Shown here piece after piece: positions 41,726-55,413 of a stretch of 64,000 nt of DNA. Origin of the DNA: Daphnia pulex (Eukaryota; Arthropoda; Branchiopoda; Diplostraca; Daphniidae); contig NC_060023.1 of assembly GCF_021134715.1 (NCBI RefSeq), positions 10,912,001-10,976,000 on the forward strand. Direction: 5' to 3'. Both the position numbers and the translations under genes were made by a program. Positions within the stretch are counted from its first letter, which is position 1. Each line of letters begins with the position of its first letter. The notes under the pieces are model-generated. The model was not told where the DNA came from. It was given only the letters and a program-made list of their open reading frames with translations, and did no database searches.

Positions 41726-44700
41726 TCAGTTCGGTCTGGTGGGTTTCATATTAATCCAGTTATCATTTTCAGAGTCGTGTTCCAGAACCGTACCCAACTC
41801 CAGCTCAAGGTCGTCAACTGCAAAAACCCAAAGACCAACATTAACTCAACAACAAATGGCAATTAAAAATCTGTAATGGTAACGTACATTTACAATTGGG
41901 TAAAGTCAACGGCACTTGAGAGTCGGTGTGGGTCGGTGCACCGCACTCAATGCGATGAACTTGCAATGCAGGACCCCAATCGCTAGTCGGTTGCAACAGA
42001 ATCCGAACGCGCTGAAAAGTACAGAAATTGGGTCAGCGAGTTTTTACAAATTTATCCGATCCAGCAGAGATAAAGAACACGGTTAAATTTACCTCGCCAA
42101 TTGGACCGTCGAGTTGGAGAATCTTGTAGGTCGCCACGATAGGAACCATAGACACAGACGATAAAGCAATGAAAAATCCTAGGATAGTGGCTTCCATGGG
42201 ATACGTATAATCGCCGTACGTCAGCGTTTTGAAGTCGACCAGAGTGAAAATCAAGATAGCCTGTAAGAAAGAATTCCGTGAACGTCATTATTTATGGACA
42301 AGTCAACTGGACAATTTTAAACTAACTTACGACGATGATGATTGGCGTGAAAAATTTCCATACAAATCGCCAGTACCAGCGTGGAGGTGCGTCATGACCG
42401 AGCATGTTTCTGATGTCATCGAGAAATCGATCAACGCCATAGTGCCAAGCGATCACGCAAACTTCCGTCATTCCGATGATCAACGCGGAGAAAGTAGCGG
42501 CATAAGTATCAATCAATTGTAAGACGTACATGCCACCGTCAGTGCACATAACGAGTCCAAGAAGAAACATGATGGTAGCACAGGCCAGCAGCACCCACCT
42601 ATCAAAATAAAAACGTGAATTTTGAGAAAATCTGGAAATGTAGAGCGTGAAACTTACTTGTGATTCCTTCCGCGAAGTTTATGCGGCCACAGGTCAACAA
42701 TTGTTGTAACCACAGTTTCCAAAACGGTGAACTGAGTTCCGAGACCGAGCGTCAGCAACATGACGAAAAAGAGGATCGACCACAAAGGAGCGATCGGCAG
42801 TCGAGCTACTGCTTCCGGATAGACGGCAAATGCAAGTCCAGCTCCTAAAGTAATTGACAGTTATTGGTGACGGTTCTCCAACTATACATTCTATAAATTA
42901 ATTATACTACCTTGAGTGGCAACTTTATCGACGGTAGTTCCCAGTTCAAAAGCCATGAATCCAATGATACCGAAGATGACAAATCCGGCAAAGAAAGCTG
43001 TCAAGACGTTTCCAGTTGCTACAATTACGGCATCCCTGCGTTATTGAAAAAGTTGTTGTTACTTAATGAATCTTGTTATTTATTTAAAATTTTATTGTTA
43101 CCTGAAACAGTTGTTGTGGAATCGATTGTAACTTGCCAGTGTGATCAATCCTCCCCAGCAGGGCGATAGAGAGAAGAAGATTTGCATGGCTGCGTCTCCC
43201 CACACGCTGGCTTCCGTTAATTTATCCCATTGCGGAGTCAGGTAAAACATGATGCCGTCCATGAATCCTGGTAGTGTGGCTGATCGAATCAACAGAATGG
43301 TCAGGATCAAGTAGGGGAATAGAGCAGTAAAATATACTGCCTAGAGAAAATATAAGAATTTAAATTTCGAGAGTAAAATAGGCAACTGCCTAGAGTGCGA
43401 TATCAGAATTTAAATTTCTAGTCTAAAAACCATATTTATAAACTGGAAATTTGTTTTCGTACTTTTCCAAAAGTCTTGATTCCTCGAAGAAGTACCATGA
43501 AGACGCAGGCCCAGGCGAGGAGCAGACACAGTGCTAATTCCCAGTTAATGGGTCCTAAATCGTGGATACCAGTGCTGATGTGCAAAACTCGGTGGCTGTA
43601 AAGTATAATTGAAAGTTTAGGAAAATGATTTGTTTATTTTAGATAATGAAATTTTACTTACTGGAAATATTCATCTGCAGGAAGCCTGCTGGCGTTTTTC
43701 ATCAATTCCAGTTCATTCCAAAAAGAGGCATTGGTCTCTGACTTGATGTGACAGTTTCTATCAGAATCGACTAATCCTTCCAATAATGTGCAGTTTTTGA
43801 AATCAAAATCGCGGCAATCTAAACACATAAATATTGGTCATTCATTTCATTAAAATTGGTTTCGTTTACTTTCTCGGACTTACTCTTAGTATTCCAAACA
43901 TTATCACATGACGTCCATGGAAGGACCGCCGCCATGGAAGCAAACAAGTATCGAAACGACCATGCGACCACCATGTTGTAGTAGATGCCGATGAAGAATG
44001 ATATGAGAAACATTGCGTATCCGATTCCTGTGGAAAAATAATATTAACATTCAACTTCTTTGAACATTTCCGGTATTTTTAATCTTCTCTTTCATCAAGG
44101 TCAATCATTTTATTTATTTATTTTGATGACATTACCTTGGAAGATCGGAGCTACTTTCCAAATGCTTACGGGACCTGAAATTTCCCAAATTATTTTTTAA
44201 AAATAAATTCGAAAGTTGTGATTGTGAACTGGCATCTTACCTTCGCTGGCATACTGCCCGAACGATAGTTCAAAAAAGAACAGAGGTAATCCAGCAAAGA
44301 CGTACATAATGGCGTACGGAATGAGGAAGGCTCCACCGCCATTGCGATAACTGAAACCCAAAAACAAAACAGAAATTCACTTTTTTAAATGACGAAATGA
44401 TTTTTTAGCTGGAAATAAAAAGGAAATCACGAGCTCACCATAGATAAGGAAACCGCCATATAGTTCCCAAACCCACAGCGTACGAGAAACAGGAGAGGAT
44501 GAATTCCAATTTGTTGGACCAGTTGCCGCGTTCAATATTCTCGTCACGTTGACACACGATGACAGGATCGAGGGCATTACGTTGGCTGTCAACCATCTTT
44601 ATCGTGGACTCTTTGACCCACGGCGCTGCTTCATCTCCGTTCACGGTTTCGTAATGATCCTGATTGACCAAAAATAATGTTTTCATTAAAATCAAACGTC

Positions 44701-45031
44701 ATCAGTTTTCTTCCATGTACAGTCAACAACATCAAAGCCCCGCCTAGTCAAAGTAAAAGGTCATCACGAACGTCTGAAAAACTGCACGCTGCAATACCCC
44801 ACTTTCCCGCCGCATATCGATTGCCGGCGCCGTACGTACACTACGCACGCCAGCCCAAATAAAAGCGACAGGAATCGTTTCATTTCCCTTGCGTAAATGC
44901 CGGCTAAAAATACTTTTTTAAGATCCTTCCGCAACTCGGAAGACCCATATAAGGACTTTAAATAACAGTGATGTACTACCGGAAGTCTTGATACAAACAG
45001 TTTACGATATAAAACTCACCTTGTGAACCAT
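41726..45031 (-). CDS. Sodium- and chloride-dependent neurotransmitter transporter (SLC6, glycine-transporter-like), 14 exons
   Basis: Twelve-helix Na+/Cl- symporter that clears an amino acid or amine from the extracellular space. Exons in transcript order are 45031-45020, 44659-44439, 44350-44241, 44174-44136, 44027-43884, 43818-43662, 43595-43463, 43340-43102, 43035-42911, 42844-42658, 42598-42331, 42260-42093, 42011-41894 and 41817-41726. They join in frame to 670 residues. The first coding exon is only four codons. TM1 has [11 protein letters not shown] followed by [35 protein letters not shown] and [14 protein letters not shown] match glycine-type members. An extracellular loop has paired cysteines and NCT and NAS glycosylation sites. 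The last exon gives an acidic tail (DDLELELG). The substrate is inferred only; the last splice is the least certain, since readthrough would give another short tail. Confidence 0.92.
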
Positions 45032-47011
45032 GATCGGATGAGTAGAGATGAACCTTTAGACTGACGATTTGAAACCAATCCAGGAAATACGTCAGCTCCC
45101 GGTGGCGGTCGCACGTTGAATGAAGACTGATCGCGGTCCCGTTCTCTAGTTTATAGCAGCTAGGACTCATCACGGTGCGCGGTGTCTGGCAGAACGATCA
45201 GCCCTTAAAAAAATTAGAAATTGAACGCCAACGTTTTGCAATACAATTGCGACATCGGTGACTTGCTAAAAAATTTGTCAATTTAAAATTTCTTTACTTA
45301 CATTCAATTCTTGTCGACAATTTAAGACAAATATCCAAAGTATTCCGTGTACACAATATTCATTCATTAATTTCATAACTGATAAGGGAAATTTCTTATC
45401 GTACCAACAACATTTGTCATCCGAAAAAGAACACGACCCCAAAAACTACAACACCAAACAAATTGGGTTGTTTAAAAACAGGTTTTATGAAACAAGATTA
45501 TCAGATTGCCGCAATTTGATTTAGTAGATTATGTCGACAAAAATTTCAATAGAAATGTGAAACTACGTCAGCAAATTTGACATTTCTATAGAATTGGCTG
45601 AATTCTATTTGCTCAGGTGAGGCGAAACGAGCTGCTATTTTTGCTTGACTATATAGGGCAATCCAATGGGATACTGGTTGCCTGCAAAAAAAAGAACCGT
45701 ATTCACGCTCACGTGAAAGCCACGAACCGGCTGATGCAACGAAAGCTAAACCAGACATTTCCAGTTACTACCAGACAGTCCCGGCTTTCAAGAAAGGAAA
45801 AGCGTGGGGGGTTGGTAACGTGAACGAGACAGCAGAGCCGGTTTCTCCCGAGGCCGGATCAATAATAGACCCCGCCGCGGTTCCACGGTTGCCATTCTCA
45901 AGTTGACTTGTTTTGTCTCACGGGCTCTTTCCCTGCTGGCTGCTGCTGGCTGAATTCCGAACGGATGCAAAGTAAGGCAGCAGGGGTGCGATAAAGTTGA
46001 GCTTCAAATGGCCGGGACTAGTCGAATGGAAAATCCAATTAGGGTTCTTGGATTTCTCCGCGTTCCAATTACTCCATGACGCTCGTAAACGTCATCGTCA
46101 AATTTCAATGTGAAAATCCTTGCGCCACAAAATTATGTGGCGCCTTTTTCCTACCATTATCCTGTAAAATAGTGACAGATTTCTGTAATAACTGAACAAA
46201 ATATCAACTGGAATAATCTCGAACTAGCCAGAAAAATTCGCCTAGATCTTGTGGCGATCATCGCAAAAGGGACCGAATTAATCAGTTGGCGATAAACAAG
46301 TCTCCTAATTTTATCGAATGGGCGAACGTGATCGTCAACAGCTCCTCCGAGAAGGTCATCAGACTGCGAGTTCATGTTTGCTGATAGGAATCCAAGAGTT
46401 AAAAGACGAAAACAAGGCCAGTTAAATAACAACAATAAAAAAACAAGATACGTAACCAGAAACCGGAATATAGCGCGCAACCGCACATATTTCGCTAGAA
46501 TCGCCTTCTCTCTTTTTCTTTTGAAAAGCACCATCTATTGGATTCGCCATAAAAATCTTATACGTTCCCCATGAAATTATTTTCCCACGTATTTTCTCTC
46601 GGCTCAGGTTACAAAGTCTTTTATCTAATAATTGATTTTGTTCGAAAATGTGTCCTCAATTCCCCCCCCCCCCCACTATTGTGTGCTTACATTTAATATT
46701 AGATTTAGCCTTGTCGAAGTTCATTTTCTTCTCGAGCTGCACCTTCGATAAGCCGCCGAGATAAATTCTACTGTCCTGACATACAAAAGAATCGCTGAGC
46801 GTCTATCTGAATTAATACTCGACTCAAACAGACTGTGACTTTGTGAACATTAAACAAGAAACTGACCTGAAAAAATTCAAAATCTCGGTTGTCCTTCTTC
46901 TTGTGTTTGTTTAACTAAGCAAACCTAAAGATAAAATAAATAAAAAAAGTTTAAAGAAATAATAAAATGTAGTTGTTGGATTACCCAAATAAACTTGCCC
47001 ACCTTTATGGA
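45032..47011. other. Intergenic, promoter sides of the SLC6 gene
   Basis: No coding signal beyond short chance frames. Contains a C-run at about 46661-46674 and AT-rich stretches. A 5' UTR exon of the SLC6 gene may lie in 45032-45200 but cannot be fixed. Confidence 0.5.
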
Positions 47012-47017
47012 TTTATT
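47012..47017 (-). terminator. Poly(A) signal of the UFSP2 gene
   Basis: Minus-strand AATAAA about 125 bases beyond the stop codon. Confidence 0.65.
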
Positions 47018-47140
47018 AAAAGATTAAACAGCACCAAGCCAATAAAGAAAAAATTTCAATATGGAAGCAACAATTAACATTTCCTGCGGAGGCGGGAGGA
47101 AACAATGTTGATAAATACCACCCAAACATTTCATCTCTTT

Positions 47141-49226
47141 TTAAAAAGTGGTGGGTCTTAGTGGCAGGCACATGTTGTAGAAGGAATCGGCTTTCCAGAA
47201 ACTCGACGGTTTCCAGTTGCACCATCCCTTGTTCTGAATAACTCGCAAGTCTTCACCTCCAGTGTAATGCGGATCTAATATGAGGAATCGTGCGTCACCC
47301 GTATCTTCGTTATAATCGATACCAATTATGGTGTGGGCCAGAACGCCACCGCCTACAAACAAAAGCGTAACAATTTAAACATAAAGTTCATAGAGGAATC
47401 AAAACAAGTTCCTCTAATGATGACGTACCGATCATGATGGGTGTTCCATGAGTCCGGAAATGTTCGGCTAGTTGCCGTCCTTTTGAACTCATTTCGGCGC
47501 CACTCGACACATTAAGAATAGTCGATTCGACTCCTAGATTCCGGGAAAAATATTTTATACTAGATGTTGTAAAGCGTCATTTTAATAACTCGACATACCG
47601 ATCAGCGTCTGAAGGCAAAATGAAACTTCCATTGATCCAATCCATTGTCTAGATTTCACGAAACTAGGTGGTTTGTCTCCAATATCTACCAAACACTGCT
47701 GGATTTCTTGATGTGTTGGAACCGTGCGATCCGCATACCCCTGGAGCCTGTAGTTAGTTGATTGACATTAGTCTTAAATGTAAAGTTATTGAAATGAAAT
47801 CAAACAGCGTTACCGGAACCAAGATATAATGGACTGGAGTGATCTATAAGCGCAACCCCAGCCGTTATCGTCGAAATTATCTTGCATGTAGTGATGGTAA
47901 GCGTATCTACCCTGAACAAGAGCGACATCGCTACCAGACAAGTTGAGACCCATATGCGTGTTGATCAACTGGCGATTGTTTTCGTAATCCTCTTGGAACC
48001 AGTGCTTGTTTCCACGTTTGAACACCGGGCGGATCAGTGGCAAATCAAGCCACTGGTGGACTTCTTTCCTGTAATCCTCTGCAATAAAATGATTTTGTTC
48101 ACATTTGCAGTTGATGTAAAATAATGGATAATTCTGAAAAATACCTAAAGATTTTTCACTCCTCTGCGGATGATAGACTAACGTAACGTAATGCTGCAAT
48201 GATTCGGGATAAAAATGGAATATTTTGGGGATTTCGATGTTTCGGATAGATGTGTGACGTTGCTGTTCCTTCAAATCTTCCATGATGAGTTTGAGTTGGC
48301 GCGTCATGGCCATGCAGAGAATTGGCCCAATATTTTCTGCCGGGTCAGACCAAGGAACTACAGAGATTGTATCAAAGGAGAGGCAGAACACCATACTACT
48401 TCCTAGAAAAATGAATTTAATATTAAAAAGATTTCTTGGAAATCAGCATTTAACTTTGTCATACTTCGCTGATGATAGATCAGGGGTGCACACTGTGGAA
48501 CACCTGTAGATGCATCTTCTGGAACGGTTGACCAGAACAGCTTGAAGAGCAGAGTGACATCTTTGTCGACAGATCTTTTCTTGGCCTTGACATTTTCTTC
48601 ATCCTCTTCTTCTTGAATGTATGTAGTAAGTTCTTCAACGTTGACATCTTGTGGAGCCCCATGCAGTATTGATTTGTCACCGCTGCATGAGAGCACAACC
48701 CTAGACTTGTCCATCACAAATGAAGCTGCATCAGAATTGATTTTGTCCAAGAGCTTGTCGAGGAATCCATCTGTTTCTTCTTCCTTTGCCGAAAGCTGTA
48801 CAGCAATTTTTGTCTGTATTCTCAGCGTGGCCAGGTCAACACTCTCCACGGTTTTGAAAGGAACATTCTTGAAAGTATCATCTTTGTCTTGTACGTAGCA
48901 CTTCAATTTCTCGTCTTGAATCAAAGCTACATCATTATCAGAATTGATTTCATCCAGTCTGTGACCAAAGGCTCCAATTCTCTCTAGCCCAGCGGGCAGT
49001 ATATTTTCGTAGTTTTCATCGTCCTTCTGTTGATTGAGGAACGTCACGACTGTCACAGTTTTGACCGATTTAATGCCATATAAGACTGCGCTCTCACCCT
49101 GGTATCTCTCCAATCTCTGCACACACACACAAAAAATGTGGTTAACGCATAAAGCGACTGTCAACCCAGATATTATTAAAATATTACCTTGACGAGAGTG
49201 GATAAAAGGACAACTTTGATCGACAT
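47141..49226 (-). CDS. UFSP2: UFM1-specific protease 2-like (UFSP2), 7 exons
   Basis: Cysteine protease that matures and removes the ubiquitin-like modifier UFM1, mostly at the endoplasmic reticulum. Exons in transcript order are 49226-49188, 49116-48465, 48402-48145, 48078-47814, 47747-47599, 47533-47429 and 47352-47141. They join in frame to 559 residues (human: about 470; the extra length is in the charged N-terminal half). The peptidase C78 core is clear: [12 protein letters not shown], then [13 protein letters not shown] with catalytic Cys392, [21 protein letters not shown], and [10 protein letters not shown] with the catalytic Asp516 and His518. The ending [10 protein letters not shown]...YNMCLPLRP also fits the family. 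Intron 3 (66 bases) is in frame and has no stop. The gene looks intact. Confidence 0.93.
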
Positions 49227-52042
49227 GGTCGCCGTGTCTATTATTTCTGCAAAAAGACAATTAACCCCCAACGCCACCTGTTAGCAAGGACATGCAACCA
49301 GCAGCGTGATTGAGAGACCAAAAACCAAATCCGCAAAGAAAGTTATATAAATACCTACCTTCTATTTTTTGAATTTGAATAGATGAATGATGGAAAAAAA
49401 TCAATATTTACAGAAACAAAATAATATTTGCTCAATCCTTTTTCGTACAAGACTGACCTTATTACACCCAATATTATGCAAAAGTCGGTGACTCGTCGTC
49501 TATCATCAAGGAGTTTCTAGTTGGTAACTTGCCAATAGTTGCATGTAAAACGTGGAAAATAAGGTGGTCACCCCCACATTGTTTTCACTTTACAAATCCC
49601 AATTCCCCAGAGTCTGATGGATGATTGCGGCCGTTACTAAACCAACTTTTGCTTTCGCCAACATCCAGAACACCAGATAAAGATGAAAACTTTTGGGAAA
49701 TGATCAACGACATGGCGAGCAGCGGGGAGCGCTTTCCAGCCGACTGATTTGATCAATCGGTGGGCGGCCAGCAGCACGACGTTTTGAATAATTAAAATCA
49801 CTGGGCCTCTCTTACGTTTAACCAGAACCCACCGATAACTCCGCCCACATTTGTCTTTAAAATTCAATGAACTAAAACCCAGAAAATTATGACCCGGCCT
49901 CAAATGACATTCGAACGCCGAAACCATCCATTTTGCTTTATCGCAATTAATTGGGCAATGAATCGCATCGTAATCTTAATGTGCTCAGTGTTATTAGAGA
50001 CGGGCTAGGAAAAAAATGGGAGAGAACGGCGGGAAAAAACAAAATTTTTAACCTTTGACATTTGGCGCGCAGCACCGCTTTCGAAATATAATTTAAAATT
50101 ACCGGTGGAAATAATAATCATTTGGCCTCTCTCTCTATAGCTCTCTAGCACAGACTTTTAAAAAACTCGATCCCTTCTCTGTTGTTACATACAGCCCTCG
50201 AGTGTATATAAATGTGGTGTGTGTGGTTGTATACGAATTTCGGAAAATGTCGAGTCCGTGTCCTCTAAACTGGCGAAATGACTTTGCGTATGTATTTATA
50301 TAATGACCCGATGTTAGAATAATGACAGTTTGGCGAAATTGCTGCCGAGTGGCAACGCCTTATTCTCTTTTTTGGGGGAGTTGGAAAAGGCGCTGGCCAT
50401 ATTTGAAATTGTTTCTCTCTGCACATAGCCCAAAATCACCGCGCGCCATTGTGAAGAAAAAAAAATAGGATATTCCCAAAAAAATCGCCATTCAAACAAA
50501 AATGATCAAGGAAAAATAATAATAACAATACAGACACACATTTGTGTGCGTATCGTTAGACCGCATCGATGGCCGATTCGTGACGTTATTGTAAAACTTG
50601 CACGACCGGACAAATTTTTTCCCACACACGTGAAATGACTCGGCATTGGTTTTTGTGTAGTTGAAGATCCTTTTGCGGGACTGGTCATTCGAGTGTTAAC
50701 GCCGTCCGGTAGCCCTAGAACGGCCCCACTATATATTTTTTTTTTTATTATCGGTCGCAAATCTACTATATTTACACGTTTTTAAACGAAGGAGGATGTC
50801 AAAGTCACGCTGAGAACTTGACCTAAATCATTTTTCTTTTATTTCCATCCAATAAAAATATGGTACCAGCTAAAGGTGTTGATTGAGATTTTCCCTGGCT
50901 TATTAACGGATAACAATAGCATCACACTTGATTAATAAATGTTGTCTTTGTTTTTTATTATTATTAGATAACGGGTGGGAGCTCAATAAGAAAAAATTAC
51001 AAATTATTTCACTGGCCGAGCTGTTCGATTTTCTCACTTTTGTTTTTTCAAACAAACAAAAAAATTCTTTGAAATTTATTTCTTTTGTTCGGCTGCCAAT
51101 GTCGTTCGACCTCCCCCCCCATTAAATTGTTTTATTGGTCTCTCTCTCAGCGTTGTAAATAATGACTTCTATACATAGTATAACGACAGCAGCCAGCGCC
51201 GGTCATTTCTATGGAACGGACACGCCTTTGTGCACGCGTGAACATCGCATTCTATTCTAAAAGACAAAAGAGAATAATAGGACGACCTGCAGTAGCAGCA
51301 GCAGCAGCAACTATTTTTATTCTCTCTTCGACAGTTCAAGATCGCCAGCCATAGGTCTGCACCATCTCGTCCGTATACAAGACGGACTTGACCCACTTTA
51401 TATCGTCCGAAAAATTCAAATAATCATTTTCATTTTCTACTTATGAAAATGTTTTTTTTGGGGGGGGTTTGAATTTATTTACCTTTGACGCCATCAAGTA
51501 GCAGCAATAGCTCATTGTTTGGTGGAACTCTACCGAAATAATGATAATAATGTTGCACAATGGTTGTTTTTTTTCTTTCTTTCACGCCCCTGCGCGCTTC
51601 TAAGTAAAAGCTGAAAATTGGATCATACTCGCCCCCCGTTGTTGCGGCTATCCACTCGGACTAATATCCATCGAACACGAAGCGCGAGCGCGGCCGCCGC
51701 CGCTTATATGATTAAGGTGTTATTTGGCGGGGGGCGATTGAGCCATTAAACGCGCACACAACACGGACAGCTGAAGGCTGAGATGATTTTTTATTTTTTT
51801 TTCGACCGGTGGTGGTGAATTATGATTTGATTTATTCTTATCAAAACATACGGCCAAACCGCGTTAAAAGGCCATCTAGTGGCGACCCGCTTTTTTGTTC
51901 CCGCTTTGAACGAGCCCCAGGCAAAGAGTAGAGCCTCCTCCAACCGCCCAATTCACGTGCTGTACTACCAACAAGAGCTCGGGACTCTCGTGTACAATCA
52001 AAACAGCTGCTGGGGGCTCCCAAAAGAAAAGGAGAGTACTAC
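49227..52042. other. Intergenic between UFSP2 and the cuticle gene
   Basis: AT-rich with simple tracts: CT runs near 50128 and 51138, a GCA run at about 51293-51309, a G-run at 51460, and a GC-rich patch at 51683-51706. The motif GCCATCTAGTGGCGAC is at 51871-51886. No gene or RNA was recognised. The last several hundred bases are probably the cuticle gene's regulatory region. Confidence 0.5.
51871..51886 (-). promoter_or_regulatory. CTCF-like motif upstream of the cuticle gene
   Basis: GCCATCTAGTGGCGAC contains CTAGATGGC on the minus strand and CTAGTGGCGAC on the plus strand. Both resemble CTCF cores. Motif evidence only. Confidence 0.3.
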
Positions 52043-52050
52043 TATATAAG
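52043..52050 (+). promoter_or_regulatory. TATA box of the cuticle protein gene
   Basis: TATATAAG lies about 155 bases before the ATG. It is followed some 25-45 bases later by an initiator-like stretch (CGTTTCTCGTTCGG...TCTTACTGTCG). TATA-driven promoters are common for strongly and cyclically expressed cuticle genes. Confidence 0.65.
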
Positions 52051-52205
52051 AGTTGGCGGTCGTGTCGGATAGGATAAAAAGCAGCGCGTTTCTCGTTCGG
52101 TTGTCTTACTGTCGATTCGCAGTTGGAAGAGTATAGGTTGATCTTTATCTTGTAGAGTTATTTTACCTTCCTCCCCAAAGAAAAATATTGAATATTTGCA
52201 TCATC

Positions 52206-55200
52206 ATGGCCAGACCGCAGCAGGTGATTACGCGTGACACACTGTGAGAGAGAGATTGTCACAACCCTTTTCTCATTTTTCTTTCCTTTTTGTATTTAAA
52301 TCCCACACTTCAGTTGATTGTGATCTTGTCCGCCTTTTGGATTACTACGCAATGCCTGGCTGATTATTATTCGCCAGCCAATTACGACCAATACTACCAG
52401 GTAACTCACCTCGATTTCTCATCTATTCTAAATTGATTCATGCTGCTGTCGGAGGAGATTCACTTTCTTTCTCTCCGTGGCGTAAACTTGCGGGTTATAT
52501 CTAATCTCACCTGGGCAACGAATAATAATCATTTCCCAACATCGCAACACAAAAAACCTCTTATTATTAAACATTGATTCTAGAAATAATAATCAGCTAC
52601 CGACAGGGGGGTATTTTTCATTCAAAGTAGTTTTCACTTTCGGTGCGCGCGAAAATTACCTGAGCCAAAGTTTGATAATGATGATGATGATGTAATGCTG
52701 TTTTTTTACTCGGGGTGAAAAAGGTACCCGCCTACTACCAGTACAGTTGGGAAGTCAAAGATTTGCCATCCGGCAATGATTATCGCCAACAAGAAACCCG
52801 CGATGGACATTTGACCACGGGACTCTACCAAGTTCTACTGCCCGGTGGCCGACACCAGGTAAGCTGTCCATCTCCATTTTCTTTTCTTTTATCAATTCAA
52901 AAAATATTCCCAACATTCTCTTTTTTTTGAAAAACTTGAAAATGTGTTGTGCGTAGAGACGGTTCGGCATAGTTTTGGGTGCGCAAGTCGTGCTTGGCTA
53001 TGTCTATCCAGCAGCAGGCCTGACTTGAATTTCATTTCGTTGTACACATTTCCTTTCTCTCTCTCTTTTCTTCTATCGCGTGGAGGAGAGAAATGCGCAT
53101 ATAGAATTTCTTTTATTGGGAAAATAGTAAAAGAAGGAAAGAAATGTTCAATTATTAATGTGTTCAAACCGCACAATTCGCAGCGGGGGGTTTCCTCCTA
53201 TCCAGTTATATATTAGAAACGTCGTCTGCTATCTATTGCAATTGGATCGACACTTTCTTCCTACTATACTTGGCTTTTTTTTTTCCTGCTGTCGCAATCG
53301 ACGTTAGTAATCCTAAAAGAAAAAGCGAATTTTCTTCTTTATAGAAAAATAATTGTGATACGGGCGGGATAGGATTCGCGCCGCCGAGTTTTTGCATATA
53401 CTGCCCATTCAAAAATGTTTGTTAGGGGTGGTAGTAGTAGTAGAGTTTCTTTTACGACAGACGAATAAGGAGAGCCCATCGTATCGTAAAATAAAATAAA
53501 ATAAGAAAAAAAAAAACATTTTTTTGATGTACGGCCCCGGTTACGATATTATTCATGCGAAGGCTGTGGAAGTGAGAGTCAAAACTGTTTGTGTGTTTCG
53601 TCCTTGCACAGCCACAGCGCGTAAAGAGAAAAGAGAAGAATCGACCGTATAGAGGAACAACACAATTTCTATAGGCCGGAGAAGAAGAAGAAGAAGAAGA
53701 AGAAGAGGCTCGTGAGTTAACTCTTGATGATAATTACCGGCATCCGCTGCCTATCTATTGCGCCCGTGAACCCTCTTTAGCTCAGCTCCCCGTTTCTAAT
53801 AGCCCCGTAGTTAGCCTATAGACATTCTAACAAAAGATTTTTCTTTTCTTCTTAACTATACACTCAGTGCTCTTATTATTACCTCGAAATTTTTTTCCAG
53901 CCTGTTATTATGATTGTGCCAAAAAATGACGTCACCTACCCGCTTCTCTAACGTCACGAACAACAACTGAAATAAAAATTAAAAAAAGTCTAGAGGGAAT
54001 CCCTTATAACGATAGCAAACAAACAGGAGGAGGGCTATTTAGGAGCCATGGAAACAAAAGGAAAAAATATGGCTGATGATATTTTTAATTCTCGACCTTG
54101 CGCCCAACTTGCGCGACGTGATATGGGCGTCTAATAACCAACCGGGTATGGTATACAGTATGGAATATTGTTTTTCCTTTTTTCTTTTCTTGTTTCCACG
54201 GCCGATTAGCCAGCGTGAAATATACTGTTACGTGTCGTTTCTGTATGGAGGCAAGCAGCAGCAGCCAACTTCCTTCGTGTGTGAATCAATCATCATTTTC
54301 CGACTAGCGAAAGCGAAACAAAAGGAGAATCACAACCGCCGCGGTGATGATCCGTACCGCCATTTTTGTTTCAAATTTTTTTCCAGGGAATATGATTGTC
54401 GCTAAATTTTTTTTAGAAAGTTCGGGGATATAATCGAATTAAATTGAGAATAGGCTGGTCGATTTTGATCTATCCGGTTTTTGAGGGCCCCGCAATTAAA
54501 TTTGGAACTTTAATCGTTTCAAATTGCCCGCGCTCAAGTGGATGATTGTTTCCCAGAAAGAAAATAATAATCAAATCATTTGGAACGGGACTGGATGTGT
54601 ACGTAGACGGTCAATTACCGAGTGGACAAGGATTCCGGTTTCATGGCCGACGTCAGCTACCAGGGCGAGAACAATTACTTCACTTTCAAGAGTAACTACC
54701 AACATCAAATGTCAGATGGCAGTCAGTACAGTCAACGTCAACCGGCCGTTACCACCACAGACGCTCCAGCACCACCACAGGCTTACAACTACCCCAGCCA
54801 GCCAGCAGCCGGACCTTACAATCCATCGCCCTACTACCCCAGCAAGCAGCCAGCTTATTCCGGCTACAATTCCGCCGTCCAGCAGAAGCCGGAGGAACAG
54901 TCGTATTACTATCCATCAGCTGATCAGAGGCCTTCCTATCGCAATCCAGCCGTTCCGGATTACCCAACCCGGAATAAATACGGATTCGACGACGAACCCG
55001 CTTTCTACCCCGATAGGACCACCACCACCACCACCACCACTGCAGCTCCGGTGAAAGTGACGACCACCGAAGCGGCAGTTACGACGACCGTAAAGGCCGC
55101 CCAAGAAGAAGAAGTAGTCGAGTATGGCAATAAACCGGATTACTCCGTCCCCATGTACCCGCTCTACCGGGCGGATTTCTACTCGGCTCGAGCCAAATCC

Positions 55201-55413
55201 GGCAAAACCGTCACCGAACCGCAATCGTCCACCGTTGCCACCAGCAGCAGCGGCTACGGAGTCGACGAGGAAGGATACACCTACATCAAACCGTCGGCCA
55301 AATATTCCGTGCCGGACAAGCTGGGCGCTGGATACGAAGTCAATCACCGTAAAGCCACCATGAGGAAGCCAACCTACTCAGACTATCAAGCGCCAGAAGC
55401 TCTTCAAATCTAA
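52206..55413 (+). CDS. Cuticle protein with Rebers-Riddiford chitin-binding domain, 4 exons
   Basis: Secreted structural protein of the chitinous exoskeleton. Exons are 52206-52223, 52314-52400, 52724-52858 and 54607-55413, joining in frame to 348 residues. A hydrophobic signal peptide (LIVILSAFWITTQCLA) spans exons 1-2. As in many cuticle genes, the first coding exon is tiny. The RR domain runs YQYSWEVKDLPSGNDYRQQE, RDGHLTTGLYQVLLPGGR, HQ, then TVNYRVDKDSGFMADVSYQG across the last splice. The rest is low-complexity: Pro/Tyr/Gln-rich, with a TTTTTTTAAP tract and a YSVP motif pair, probably cross-linkable matrix. Intron 3 is 1.75 kb, far longer than others here, and may hold enhancers. The missing PDG in favour of PGG and the length are like pro-resilin-type members, but the subclass is uncertain. 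Confidence 0.93.
53680..53707 (+). repeat. (GAA)n microsatellite in the cuticle gene intron
   Basis: About nine GAA units inside the 1.75-kb third intron. Confidence 0.9.

Noticed and set aside
41726-41894. Readthrough C-terminus of the SLC6 gene ending at 41841
   Set aside because: Possible, but splicing at the GTAAAT donor to the TTTGCAG acceptor gives an acidic tail more typical of SLC6 proteins. Kept only as an alternative.
54524-55054. 176-codon frame overlapping the cuticle gene's last exon
   Set aside because: Off-frame reading of the cuticle coding exon. The frame that joins the RR domain is the other one.
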